A stretch of 64,000 nt of DNA from assembly GCF_028606985.1 (NCBI RefSeq), contig NZ_CP117416.1, positions 3,448,001-3,512,000 of the forward strand. The letters run 5' to 3'. A program made the translations under genes and the position numbers. A model generated the notes under the pieces. The model was not told the DNA's origin. It saw only the letters and a program-made list of their open reading frames with translations, and made no database searches. The DNA is from Paenibacillus kyungheensis. Its GTDB lineage: Bacteria > Bacillota > Bacilli > Paenibacillales > Paenibacillaceae. Positions within the stretch are counted from its first letter, which is position 1. Every line of letters begins with the position of its first letter. Below, one piece after another: positions 47,839 to 55,747 of this stretch.

Positions 47839-49599
47839 ATGGCATTAGATGGCATTGTTACCCGTGCGATTGTTCATGAGCTTCAATCTCTGCAAGGCGC
47901 ACGTATTAATAAAATTCACCAACCGACAGGTAATGATATTGTTTTTCAGATTCGTGCACAGCGCGGGAATCGCAAATTAATTTTAAGCGTTAATCCTACC
48001 TATCCACGTGTTCAATTTACCGAGCAATCCTTTATGAATCCACAAGAAGCACCTATGTTCTGTATGTTGCTTCGCAAGCATTGTGAAGGTGCTATTATTG
48101 AATCGATTGAACAGGTAGGTATGGAACGTGTAATTCATTTCAATGTACGTCAGCGGGATGAATTAGGCGATGTTTCTTTCAAACGATTGATTATTGAAAT
48201 TATGGGTCGTCATAGTAATATGATTGTGATCGATCCTGCAACCAATACGATACTGGACGGAATTCATCATATTACGCCAGCAATCAGTAGCTATCGCGTG
48301 ATTATGCCTGGATTTAGCTATGTAGAACCACCAGATCAGCACAAATTAAATCCTTTAGAAACCAGTGAACAACAATTCATGGAGAAGCATCGTGAAAATA
48401 TCGATCCTCCTGCTCGTTTTCTATTGAATACATTTAGCGGTCTAAGCCCATTGATTGCCGAAGAAATTGTATATCGTGCTCAACAAGCTGATATTAGCGC
48501 TAATGGAGAAAATGAAAACACTTATCCAGATGTACCGTATATCTGGCAAGCATTTTCCAGCTTAATGGAGCAAGTATCCAAAGGGGAATTTGCTCCGGTG
48601 AGCGGTCTTAATGCACAAGGCAAAATTGTGTTTTCAGCAGTTCCTTTAACATTGATTCAAGAAGAAGAAAAGCACTATGATTCGATTAGTCAATGTATCG
48701 AAGCTTATTATGGTGACAAAGCTGAACGCGATACGGTTAAGCAAAAAACAAGCGATCTGTTGCGTTTTCTCCAAAATGAACGTAGCAAAAATATTAAAAA
48801 ATTAGATAACTTGCAAAAAGATATTAAAGAAGCTGAAGGCGCTGAAAAGTTCCGTATTCAAGGAGAACTATTATTTGCTTCTCTCCATGAACTAAAACGT
48901 GGTGATAAGCAGATCGAATTGATTAACTTCTATGATGAAGAACAGCGTCCAATAACGATTAATCTTGATCCACAATTAACACCGTCTGATAATGCACAGC
49001 GCTATTTCAAACGTTATAACAAATATAAAAATAGTCTCGCTGTAATTGATCAACAATTAATCAAAACACATGCTGAAATTCAATATTTAGATTCGTTACT
49101 CCAACAGCTAGGCAGTGCTTCACTACAAGATATTGATGAGATTCGTGAAGAATTAGCTGAACAAGGGTATGTACGTAATCGTAATAAACGCGCCAAAAAG
49201 AAACGCAAAGACAATCGCCCTACTCTTCATGTCTACACTTCCAGTGAAGGTATCGAAATGTATGTAGGGAAAAATAATTTGCAAAATGATTACATTACGA
49301 ATAAATTAGCTCACTCGAATGACACTTGGTTACACACCAAAGATATTCCGGGTTCTCATGTAGTTATCCGTAGTCAACAATTTGGCGAAGCTACATTAGC
49401 AGAAGCCGCTCAGCTTGCCGCTTATTTTAGTCAGGCTAAAGAGTCTAGTAGTGTGCCTGTAGATTACACTCTTATTCGTCATGTACGTAAGCCAAGTGGA
49501 GCCAAGCCGGGATTTGTGATTTACGAACAACAGACTACGCTGTTTATTACTCCTGAAGAAGAGGTAGTCAAAAGCTTGGAAAGCACGATCAAATCGTAA
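47839..49599 (+). CDS. rqcH: Ribosome quality control protein RqcH (NFACT family, YloA/FbpA)
   Basis: 586 residues. NFACT-N (about 1-200, beginning MALDGIVTRAIVHELQ), a helical hairpin/coiled-coil middle (about 270-440), a basic patch NRNKRAKKKRKDNR and NFACT-R with NDTWLHTKDIPGSHVVIR. It adds Ala tails to peptides on stalled 50S subunits. ATG 47839 follows AGGAG by 10 nt; earlier in-frame Met codons lack a site. Also annotated as fibronectin-binding protein in older work. Confidence 0.95.
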   Translation: MALDGIVTRAIVHELQSLQGARINKIHQPTGNDIVFQIRAQRGNRKLILSVNPTYPRVQFTEQSFMNPQEAPMFCMLLRKHCEGAIIESIEQVGMERVIHFNVRQRDELGDVSFKRLIIEIMGRHSNMIVIDPATNTILDGIHHITPAISSYRVIMPGFSYVEPPDQHKLNPLETSEQQFMEKHRENIDPPARFLLNTFSGLSPLIAEEIVYRAQQADISANGENENTYPDVPYIWQAFSSLMEQVSKGEFAPVSGLNAQGKIVFSAVPLTLIQEEEKHYDSISQCIEAYYGDKAERDTVKQKTSDLLRFLQNERSKNIKKLDNLQKDIKEAEGAEKFRIQGELLFASLHELKRGDKQIELINFYDEEQRPITINLDPQLTPSDNAQRYFKRYNKYKNSLAVIDQQLIKTHAEIQYLDSLLQQLGSASLQDIDEIREELAEQGYVRNRNKRAKKKRKDNRPTLHVYTSSEGIEMYVGKNNLQNDYITNKLAHSNDTWLHTKDIPGSHVVIRSQQFGEATLAEAAQLAAYFSQAKESSSVPVDYTLIRHVRKPSGAKPGFVIYEQQTTLFITPEEEVVKSLESTIKS

Positions 49600-49676
49600 T
49601 GCTCGTCTGACTATAGGATAGGTATGCTTCAATAAAGTATGCTTTGAATAGGCTCTTATGTTTAAATCAAAAAAAG

Positions 49677-49722
49677 AACGGCTGGACTACACCTATTACA
49701 GGTGATCATCCAGCCGTTTTTT
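49677..49722. terminator. Bidirectional terminator
   Basis: AACGGCTGGA/TCCAGCCGTT with an inner CACCT/AGGTG pairing, between rqcH (+) and the PHP gene (-), A and T runs on both sides. Confidence 0.9.
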
Positions 49723-49778
49723 CTTATAACTATATCTAATGTTTTTGCTATCATTCCACTGTGATTACTGCATAATGA

Positions 49779-50666
49779 TTATTCTGCTGTAATCCCTGTC
49801 TCGATAGCTGTCTGTAATTGGCGCAATTGAGTCAAGGTAGACATCGGTACATTTTTGCCACCTAATGGGCCATGAAATACTTTTCCTTGACGCTCTCCAT
49901 GATAATCAGAGCCACCGGTAACTATTAGATCTCGGCGTTGGGCGATTTCCAGATATCGTTGCTCATCTTCAGCAGAATGATCGGAATGATACACTTCTAA
50001 GCCTGCTATAGAACTGTTATCCAGAATACGCTCTACTAATGCATCATCACCATAAATACCCGGATGAGCCATCACCGGAACTCCATTGGCTTCACGAATC
50101 CATACCGCTGCATCAGAAGCTGTAATACGTGGTGGAGAGACATATGCAGCCGCTCCTTCTGCTAGATACTTGTTAAAAGCATCTTTTAGATCGACAGCAT
50201 ATCCTTTCGCTACCAATACATCAGCCATATGCGGACGACCGATACTTTCATCAGGCATTAATTCTCTGCCTAATTGCTGGATGACTTCATCCATCGTAAT
50301 CTCTACACCCAGATCACGTAACTTTTGCAAAATTTGTACGTTACGATTGTCTCGAACTTCGCGTAGTCCTTGCAGACGTTCTAATAATTGAGGATCTTCT
50401 GTATTAAGGTAATAACCAAGAATATGAATATCTTTATTGTCTTCTCTAGTGCTAATTTCTACACCAGCAATTACTTCAATATCATACTGCTTGCCTGCTT
50501 CTATCGCTTCGGCTACACCAGCTACCGTATCATGATCGGTTACAGCAATCGCGCCAAGACCTGCTTCTACTGCTAACTTTATATTTTGCGTTGGTGTATT
50601 CATACCGTCTGATGCCTGACTATGAGTATGCAAATCTGCATAACGTTCTTCTTGAGAATTATCCAT
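49779..50666 (-). CDS. PHP-domain phosphatase (TrpH/YciV-like)
   Basis: 295 residues. DLHTHSQASDG at the N-terminus, AVTDHDTV, GVEIST, MAHPGIY and GGSDYHG carry the metal ligands of the PHP fold. E. coli YciV is a 3',5'-nucleoside bisphosphate phosphatase (RNase AM) acting on pAp and short RNA 5' ends; that activity is likely here. AGGAG precedes the ATG; followed on the plus-strand side by the rqcH terminator. Confidence 0.88.
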   Translation of the reverse strand: MDNSQEERYADLHTHSQASDGMNTPTQNIKLAVEAGLGAIAVTDHDTVAGVAEAIEAGKQYDIEVIAGVEISTREDNKDIHILGYYLNTEDPQLLERLQGLREVRDNRNVQILQKLRDLGVEITMDEVIQQLGRELMPDESIGRPHMADVLVAKGYAVDLKDAFNKYLAEGAAAYVSPPRITASDAAVWIREANGVPVMAHPGIYGDDALVERILDNSSIAGLEVYHSDHSAEDEQRYLEIAQRRDLIVTGGSDYHGERQGKVFHGPLGGKNVPMSTLTQLRQLQTAIETGITAE

Positions 50667-50718
50667 TATCTAATCACTCCTATGTTATTGCTTCTACCTA
50701 TCTATTACACTTCTATAT

Positions 50719-51621
50719 TCACACCCACTCATACTCTTGTACAAATTGTAAAAAAGTAACTGCCGGAATAGTCAATAATGTAGATTTAAGATGAATCGAA
50801 TAAAATTGCCGTTGAAACGAAACATTTTCAATAGTTAACACTTTCAATAATCCTAAAGTGACTTCATGCTTAACCGATGATGGTGATAAAATCGTAATAC
50901 CTAATCCAGCTTCTACAGCAGATTTTACTGCTCCTGTACTGCCTAATTCCATCACTGTCTGAATTTGAGAAAGATCGACTTGATGTCTGATTAGCTCTTC
51001 TTCCATCACTTGGCGAGTTCCAGAGCCTTTTTCACGTAACACAAATGGATACTTCAACACATCTGTTAATTGCACAATCTCTTGATCAGCCAGAGGATGG
51101 TTGCCGGGTACAATGAGTTTGAGTTCATCTTGCATCACAGGCTTAATCGTCATATCGGGATGTTCAACAGGCGCTTCGATCAATCCAAAATCTAGCTGAT
51201 TACGACTAATTTCATCTAAAATTTGAGTGGTATTCATCACTTTGAGCATGACTTTCATATGTGGATATTGCTGACCTAGTGGACCGAGTAGACGAGGTAA
51301 TACGTACTCACCAATCGTATTACTTGCACCTAACACTAATCGCCCTGCTAGACTATCGGTAAATCTGGACATGACTGCATCGGTTTCCCGCATCAGATGA
51401 ATCCCTTGCGAAGCGAACGGCATTAACGCATGACCTGCTTCAGACAACTCAATGCGCTTGGTCGTCCGATTGAACAATTTGGTGCCAAAATGATCTTCTA
51501 AAGACTGCACTTGCATTGTGACTGCCGGTTGCGTCATATGAAGAGCTTGCGCCGCCGCTGAGAAACTGCCACGCTCAGCAACTGTATAAAAAATGTGTAA
51601 TTGATGAAAATTAAATGCCAC
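50719..51621 (-). CDS. LysR family transcriptional regulator (CysL/CbbR-like)
   Basis: 300 residues. The N-terminal wHTH (GSFSAAAQALHMTQPAVTMQ, about 18-37) and a co-inducer domain (about 90-290) with GASNTIGEYVLPRLL, typical of the CysL/YwfK and CbbR branch. Target and ligand cannot be read. The start is a GTG at 51621 after GGAGGGG. It lies 52 nt upstream of the PHP gene on the same strand. Confidence 0.88.
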   Translation of the reverse strand: MAFNFHQLHIFYTVAERGSFSAAAQALHMTQPAVTMQVQSLEDHFGTKLFNRTTKRIELSEAGHALMPFASQGIHLMRETDAVMSRFTDSLAGRLVLGASNTIGEYVLPRLLGPLGQQYPHMKVMLKVMNTTQILDEISRNQLDFGLIEAPVEHPDMTIKPVMQDELKLIVPGNHPLADQEIVQLTDVLKYPFVLREKGSGTRQVMEEELIRHQVDLSQIQTVMELGSTGAVKSAVEAGLGITILSPSSVKHEVTLGLLKVLTIENVSFQRQFYSIHLKSTLLTIPAVTFLQFVQEYEWV

Positions 51622-51677
51622 TACCGTTCCCCCTCCTTGCTATGTATATATTGTACCATTTTCAAATAAGCATACAA

Positions 51678-51709
51678 AAAAGAAGCTCGCTTTAACAGCC
51701 GCTTCTTTT
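51678..51709 (-). terminator. Terminator of the 51829-52266 gene
   Basis: AAAAGAAGC/GCTTCTTTT stem, followed on the minus strand by TTTTGTATG. Confidence 0.75.
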
Positions 51710-51828
51710 CAAAAGTATTATGATTAGATATGTGAGTCGTTTTATAAATATTGCATGTTTACGTAAACTCCTAATACAACGCTATGTCTTCTTTTCTATT
51801 AGGCACATCTGCTGTCGATATACAAATC

Positions 51829-52266
51829 TTATTTGCGTTTACGACTGTTTTTGATCAAAGTCATCCGACGAGAGTGTCTTAACCATGAATAGTAAGATTT
51901 AAGATCGCGAAGCTCAATCGTTTCCGACATTTTACCCAAAAATGTAACGATAATCATTTTGTGCAGTGGGTTACCTGTAAGATCGTATTCACCTGGTAGA
52001 TCAGCAAATTCAGCAACAACAACAAGGTCTTCATCAATTAAATATACATCTTCTTCTTTGCGATAATACGATACAATACGATTTTGTTTAAGCGTTTCCC
52101 ACATAAATGAAGCAATTTCTTCAGGTTTAGTCTGAGCCTTAGCGATACGGTCGTTATAACGACTAATAGCATGATTCGTAATTACGATATCTGCAACTTT
52201 TTTCTCGCCAAGTTCTACATGAAAAGGTTCATACGTGCTCCAACGTTCCATTACTTTATCTCTCAT
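51829..52266 (-). CDS. Conserved protein of unknown function
   Basis: 145 residues with an alpha/beta pattern: VADIVITNHAISRYNDRI at about 24-41, a helical region, then strands DVYLIDEDLVVVAEF and KMIIVTFLG, ending in a strongly basic tail (RRMTLIKNSRKRK). The HAxxR...RI start and central strands recall small RelE/BrnT-like folds, but the similarity is too weak to assign activity. No antitoxin-like partner is adjacent. GGGGAG precedes the ATG. Monocistronic. Confidence 0.75.
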   Translation of the reverse strand: MRDKVMERWSTYEPFHVELGEKKVADIVITNHAISRYNDRIAKAQTKPEEIASFMWETLKQNRIVSYYRKEEDVYLIDEDLVVVAEFADLPGEYDLTGNPLHKMIIVTFLGKMSETIELRDLKSYYSWLRHSRRMTLIKNSRKRK

Positions 52267-52566
52267 TAACTATTCACTCCCCATTCTGTATGGGTCTTTC
52301 CGTCTAAGTATTTATACCTATTAAGATATATACATCGTTCGCCCTACACAAGACGAAAAAGCTACCATTTTTTAACTCATTTCACTAAATTTCTTTAATT
52401 TTTAAAGTAAATTGATTTAAATTCAATATTTGTCTTTGCAACCTTACAGTTCTGTAGTCCCACTAAATATTATATCGACAGGGAGTAACGTTTCTTTAAC
52501 CCATAAATGATAAATCTTCAAAATTATCATAAATAATACTTAGTACATACCTTTAAACGCTGTTAA

Positions 52567-52581
52567 ATGAAACCGTTTCCT
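52567..52581. promoter_or_regulatory. cre-like sequence (CcpA site candidate)
   Basis: ATGAAACCGTTTCCT fits WTGNAANCGNWNNCW at every position. It lies about 300 bp upstream of the nearest start codon in its direction, so regulatory relevance is doubtful. Confidence 0.3.
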
Positions 52582-52593
52582 ACAATAAAATAT

Positions 52594-52620
52594 AAAAAAG
52601 CGACCATTAAAGGTCGCTGA
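52594..52620 (-). terminator. Terminator of ylbFG
   Basis: AGCGACC/GGTCGCT stem with a 6-nt loop and TTTTTT on the minus strand. Confidence 0.85.
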
Positions 52621-52658
52621 TAAATGGTAGTCAGAACTGCTCATTTCAAAATACTTGA

Positions 52659-53003
52659 TTAAATACCGTAAAATTGAGTCTGATCAGGTACCGCTTTGGT
52701 ATATTCCGTTTTGATCTCATTTCGATAAGATCGTTCAACTTTGCGCACGTAAGAAAGACGACGGATATTTTTGAGTGTTTCTTCTGCTTTTTCAGTGTAC
52801 AAATACATAACTACATAATGCATGCGACGTGAAATATAATGAACACAGCCATATTTTTCAAGATTGCGTGCTGCTTTAACATCATTAACCCAGATAATGT
52901 AGCCCATACGTGAAGGCAATGCTAATTCTTGTTCTTCTGGTTGCTGTGTTACATTTTCTTGTTGTTCGTTCTCAACTGCATCCACATGATCCTCCACTAC
53001 CAC
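52659..53003 (-). CDS. ylbG: YlbG family protein (DUF2129)
   Basis: 114 residues. An acidic, Gln/Glu-rich N-terminal stretch (about 1-30) precedes the DUF2129 core: GYIIWVNDVKAARNLEKYG, YVVMYLY and RRLSYVRKVERS. Function unknown. The start is a GTG at 53003 whose AAAGGAGG site lies inside the Cys/Gly-rich tail codons of ylbF; the genes overlap by 32 bp, so translation is coupled. Confidence 0.9.
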   Translation of the reverse strand: MVVEDHVDAVENEQQENVTQQPEEQELALPSRMGYIIWVNDVKAARNLEKYGCVHYISRRMHYVVMYLYTEKAEETLKNIRRLSYVRKVERSYRNEIKTEYTKAVPDQTQFYGI

Positions 53004-53421
53004 ATCCGCCTCCTTTCGGTAAAGGGTTATTGCTTGGAACTTTAATACTTTCAGAGACCGAATGTGCTATCAACTCTGACATTTCGTATAACATTTGATC
53101 CAATTTTTCCTCAGCATCTTTAAAGCGCCATACTGCTTCTATCTGTTCCATTTCTCGTTGAACAGCTTCTACCTGTTCTTTGGCTTCATGGAAGTTGGGA
53201 TGAAAATGTCCAAACCGTTGTGTTTCTTCAAATAATTCTTTTTTGCTGTTGAGCTTGTGCATCAAGCTTATAACTTCCGGGTGAGCCAGCATACGCTCTT
53301 CCCAATATAGGTAATTCGCGACTTCGATAGAATTGTTGATCATATCGCCTAATTCATAGGCGCTTGTCAAGACTTCGGCCATATCGACCGTCCTAATCTC
53401 GGTTACGCTCATGAAATTCAT
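52972..53421 (-). CDS. ylbF: YlbF, subunit of the YlbF-YmcA-YaaT (Y) complex
   Basis: 149 residues at the longest start. The helical YlbF/YmcA domain (FGHFHPNFHEAKEQVEAVQR) is followed by the tail GGGCGSGGSCGCS, nearly identical to the B. subtilis tail whose cysteines bind an iron-sulfur cluster. The Y complex acts in RNase Y-dependent mRNA processing and in competence, sporulation and biofilm control. Met codons at 53421, 53412 and 53382 are possible starts; AGGA precedes only the last. Confidence 0.93.
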   Translation of the reverse strand: MNFMSVTEIRTVDMAEVLTSAYELGDMINNSIEVANYLYWEERMLAHPEVISLMHKLNSKKELFEETQRFGHFHPNFHEAKEQVEAVQREMEQIEAVWRFKDAEEKLDQMLYEMSELIAHSVSESIKVPSNNPLPKGGGCGSGGSCGCS

Positions 53422-53581
53422 CTCGTTTCTGTATATAAAGTGGACAACCCTCTAACTTAGTTGTCTTTATTATCATAGCATAAGCCGAGAACAGATTAGA
53501 AGTGCTTTTCCAAAAATGGTATCTTTAATACATAAAGTTCACTATATTTAGCGATAAAACAACGATTTTCTTCTAAATACC

Positions 53582-54421
53582 TTACAACAAAGGTGAACAT
53601 TCTTTGCGATAATCCATCGGAGATAGACCTATTTCTTTTTTAAATAGTTGGGAAAAATACGATTGCGATTTAAATCCTACAATTTCGGAGATATCCAAAA
53701 TCGAATAATTCGTAGATTCTAGCAAAAATTTAGCTGTATTGATTCTAACCGTAGACAAATATTTAAGTGGCGATATATCGTATGTTTTTTTAAAAGCATG
53801 AGATAGATAGTATTTATTAATATGTGCTTCACTGGCTAATACATCTAGCGTAATATCTTTTTTGAAATGAATATCGATAAAATTGCGTACAAGAGCGATC
53901 TCACGATTTACTTTTTGGGAAGGTTCTACATGCAATGATACAGACTTTTTACGCAAAATAAGATAAAGCAAAATACGGATCAGATGTCTGCCTATTTCTT
54001 CATAAGCATACTGTCTGGCATTGTATTCTTCAAAAAGTTGATGAACATAAAATAAAATACTGTTGTTCACATCATCTATTTTAAGATAAGAAAAAGGGTT
54101 TTCTTCATTTACTAGTGAAATGCCATGGATTCCAATAACAATATATTCAAGCAACTGATGCGTATCTGAAATTTCCGTATGTTCGACATTGGGATTAATA
54201 ACGATTATATCATTTTTTTTGATTGCAAATCTCTTATCCTCTACTAGAAACTCGCCTCTTCCACTCGTCACATAAAAAAATTCAACAAAATGGTGTGAAT
54301 GTTTCATCGTGACCCAATTTTCTCCATCCGTATCCGATTTGTTAATATAAATTAACTCCGCATTGACATACGAATGAACATCGATCGTAGACGAATGTCC
54401 TCCACTATTCATCATTATCAC
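53582..54421 (-). CDS. AraC family transcriptional regulator
   Basis: 279 residues. An N-terminal cupin-like sensing domain (about 25-155) with HHFVEFFYVTSGRGEFLVED and NPNVEHTEI, then two HTH motifs (about 185-275) with LDVLASEAHINKYYLSHAFK and FKSQSYFSQLFKKEIGLSP. Cupin-type AraC proteins usually sense sugars or oligosaccharides. It is divergent from the foldase and beta-helix genes and is likely to control them; repeats at 54514-54549 look like its site. Confidence 0.92.
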   Translation of the reverse strand: MIMMNSGGHSSTIDVHSYVNAELIYINKSDTDGENWVTMKHSHHFVEFFYVTSGRGEFLVEDKRFAIKKNDIIVINPNVEHTEISDTHQLLEYIVIGIHGISLVNEENPFSYLKIDDVNNSILFYVHQLFEEYNARQYAYEEIGRHLIRILLYLILRKKSVSLHVEPSQKVNREIALVRNFIDIHFKKDITLDVLASEAHINKYYLSHAFKKTYDISPLKYLSTVRINTAKFLLESTNYSILDISEIVGFKSQSYFSQLFKKEIGLSPMDYRKECSPLL

Positions 54422-54513
54422 CTCTTCATTCTAAAATCATCCACCTTTATAAACAATTCTTTACATCCTATGAACCCAATGTTCACACTATTTAGTCATA
54501 TTATTTATTTTAA

Positions 54514-54549
54514 AGCAATAAATCTAAAATACATAGCAATAAAGATAAA
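54514..54549 (+). promoter_or_regulatory. 21-bp-phased direct repeats, candidate AraC operator
   Basis: AGCAATAAATCTAAA (54514-54528) and AGCAATAAAGATAAA (54535-54549) agree at 13 of 15 positions and start 21 bp apart, two helical turns, as usual for AraC dimers. The second repeat reaches the -35 position of the promoter at 54571. Confidence 0.65.
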
Positions 54550-54570
54550 TTCTAATCTAAATTGCAAACG

Positions 54571-54576
54571 TATAAT
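54571..54576 (+). promoter_or_regulatory. -10 box of the foldase/beta-helix promoter
   Basis: Perfect TATAAT with a poor -35 (AATTCT at 17 bp), consistent with activator dependence. Confidence 0.6.
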
Positions 54577-54620
54577 AAATTTATTCATACATTCATTTTG
54601 TAACACTAAAGGAGGGATAA

Positions 54621-55691
54621 ATGATGAGCAAAAAAGCAGTAAACACCAAATCGTTTTTGTTATTAATCACAGGTTTATTTATCGTAGGGGGTACACTTTT
54701 AACCGTTATGCTGTATATGCTTAACTCCAATGATGAAGTTGCTACAGTCGATGAACATGTTATCAGTCAACAAGAATTAACCTTTTATATGCAACAATTA
54801 CGTCCTAAAATACAAAATGAATTTCAAACCAAATACCAACGTCCACTTAGCAAAGAAGATTGGTACAAAAAAGTTGACGGAACAACACCTATGGATCAGT
54901 TACAGCAACAAGCATTAGCTCAAATTGTAAAAGACAAAACATTATTAATTGTTGGCAAACAGCAGCATTTGATCGAACATATCGATTATGCAGATATTAT
55001 TCAAGCAATGAATACCGAAAACAAAAGTCGTACCGAGGCGATATCGCGTGGTGAAATTGTATATGGATTAACTTCTTTCACACCACAATCGTATTATTCT
55101 CACTTGCTAACCTCTCTCCGAACAGAACTGAAAAAGAAATTAAGCCAATCTCCAAATGACCCTCTTTATATTGATAACAAAGACGCTTATGCCTACTTTA
55201 ATGCTCATCAAGCAGATTGGACGGTTAATGCGACTACGTACGAAATGACCAAGCTTCATATCCCTTCTACTCAGCAACAGAAAGCAACTACTTTACAACA
55301 AATCACACAAGATCTACAACAAAATATGAGTCTTACTATGATTCAAAACAAATACAAACTACCTCAAAAAATAGCAGAGACTATTACACCTGATAGCAAT
55401 ACCTCGCAAAATTCGTATCAAAATGAACTGATTATGAAGCTCAGAAATACTGATGATGCTTCAAAACCAATATTTATCGAGACAAAGCAAGGTTTTGATT
55501 TGTATCAATTAGAACACACTGCTATCAATAAAGAAGAAGCTTTCAAACAGTATCAAGCGCAGATTACACAAACATTGCTAGAAGATCGACTGAATACGTA
55601 TTTAAAACACGTTCAACAATCCCTTCCGGTTACAGTAGATCAACCCAAAATCAGTACCGTATTAGCCACTTCTTCATTCATGATGCTGTAG
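54621..55691 (+). CDS. Membrane-anchored SurA/PrsA-like foldase
   Basis: 356 residues. One N-terminal membrane anchor (about 12-35) and an extracytoplasmic, Gln-rich helical body resembling SurA_N/PrsA chaperones: VDEHVISQQELTFYMQQL, DQLQQQALAQIVKDKTLL, and a region (about 195-310) at the place of the PpiC domain, where I do not see a convincing PPIase motif. It probably assists folding of the enzyme encoded 56 nt downstream. AAAGGAGGG precedes two adjacent ATGs (54621, 54624); the second has better spacing. Confidence 0.75.
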   Translation: MMSKKAVNTKSFLLLITGLFIVGGTLLTVMLYMLNSNDEVATVDEHVISQQELTFYMQQLRPKIQNEFQTKYQRPLSKEDWYKKVDGTTPMDQLQQQALAQIVKDKTLLIVGKQQHLIEHIDYADIIQAMNTENKSRTEAISRGEIVYGLTSFTPQSYYSHLLTSLRTELKKKLSQSPNDPLYIDNKDAYAYFNAHQADWTVNATTYEMTKLHIPSTQQQKATTLQQITQDLQQNMSLTMIQNKYKLPQKIAETITPDSNTSQNSYQNELIMKLRNTDDASKPIFIETKQGFDLYQLEHTAINKEEAFKQYQAQITQTLLEDRLNTYLKHVQQSLPVTVDQPKISTVLATSSFMML

Positions 55692-55747
55692 CATTCTATA
55701 TTGCTTATTCTGTAGTTTGGAAAAGTAAATTCAATTGGAGGTCTATA

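Larger units (their letters stand above)
52267..52658. other. 392-bp AT-rich intergenic region
   Basis: It holds the ylbG terminator at 52594-52620 and a cre-like 15-mer at 52567-52581. No gene or known RNA seen in the remainder. Confidence 0.6.
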
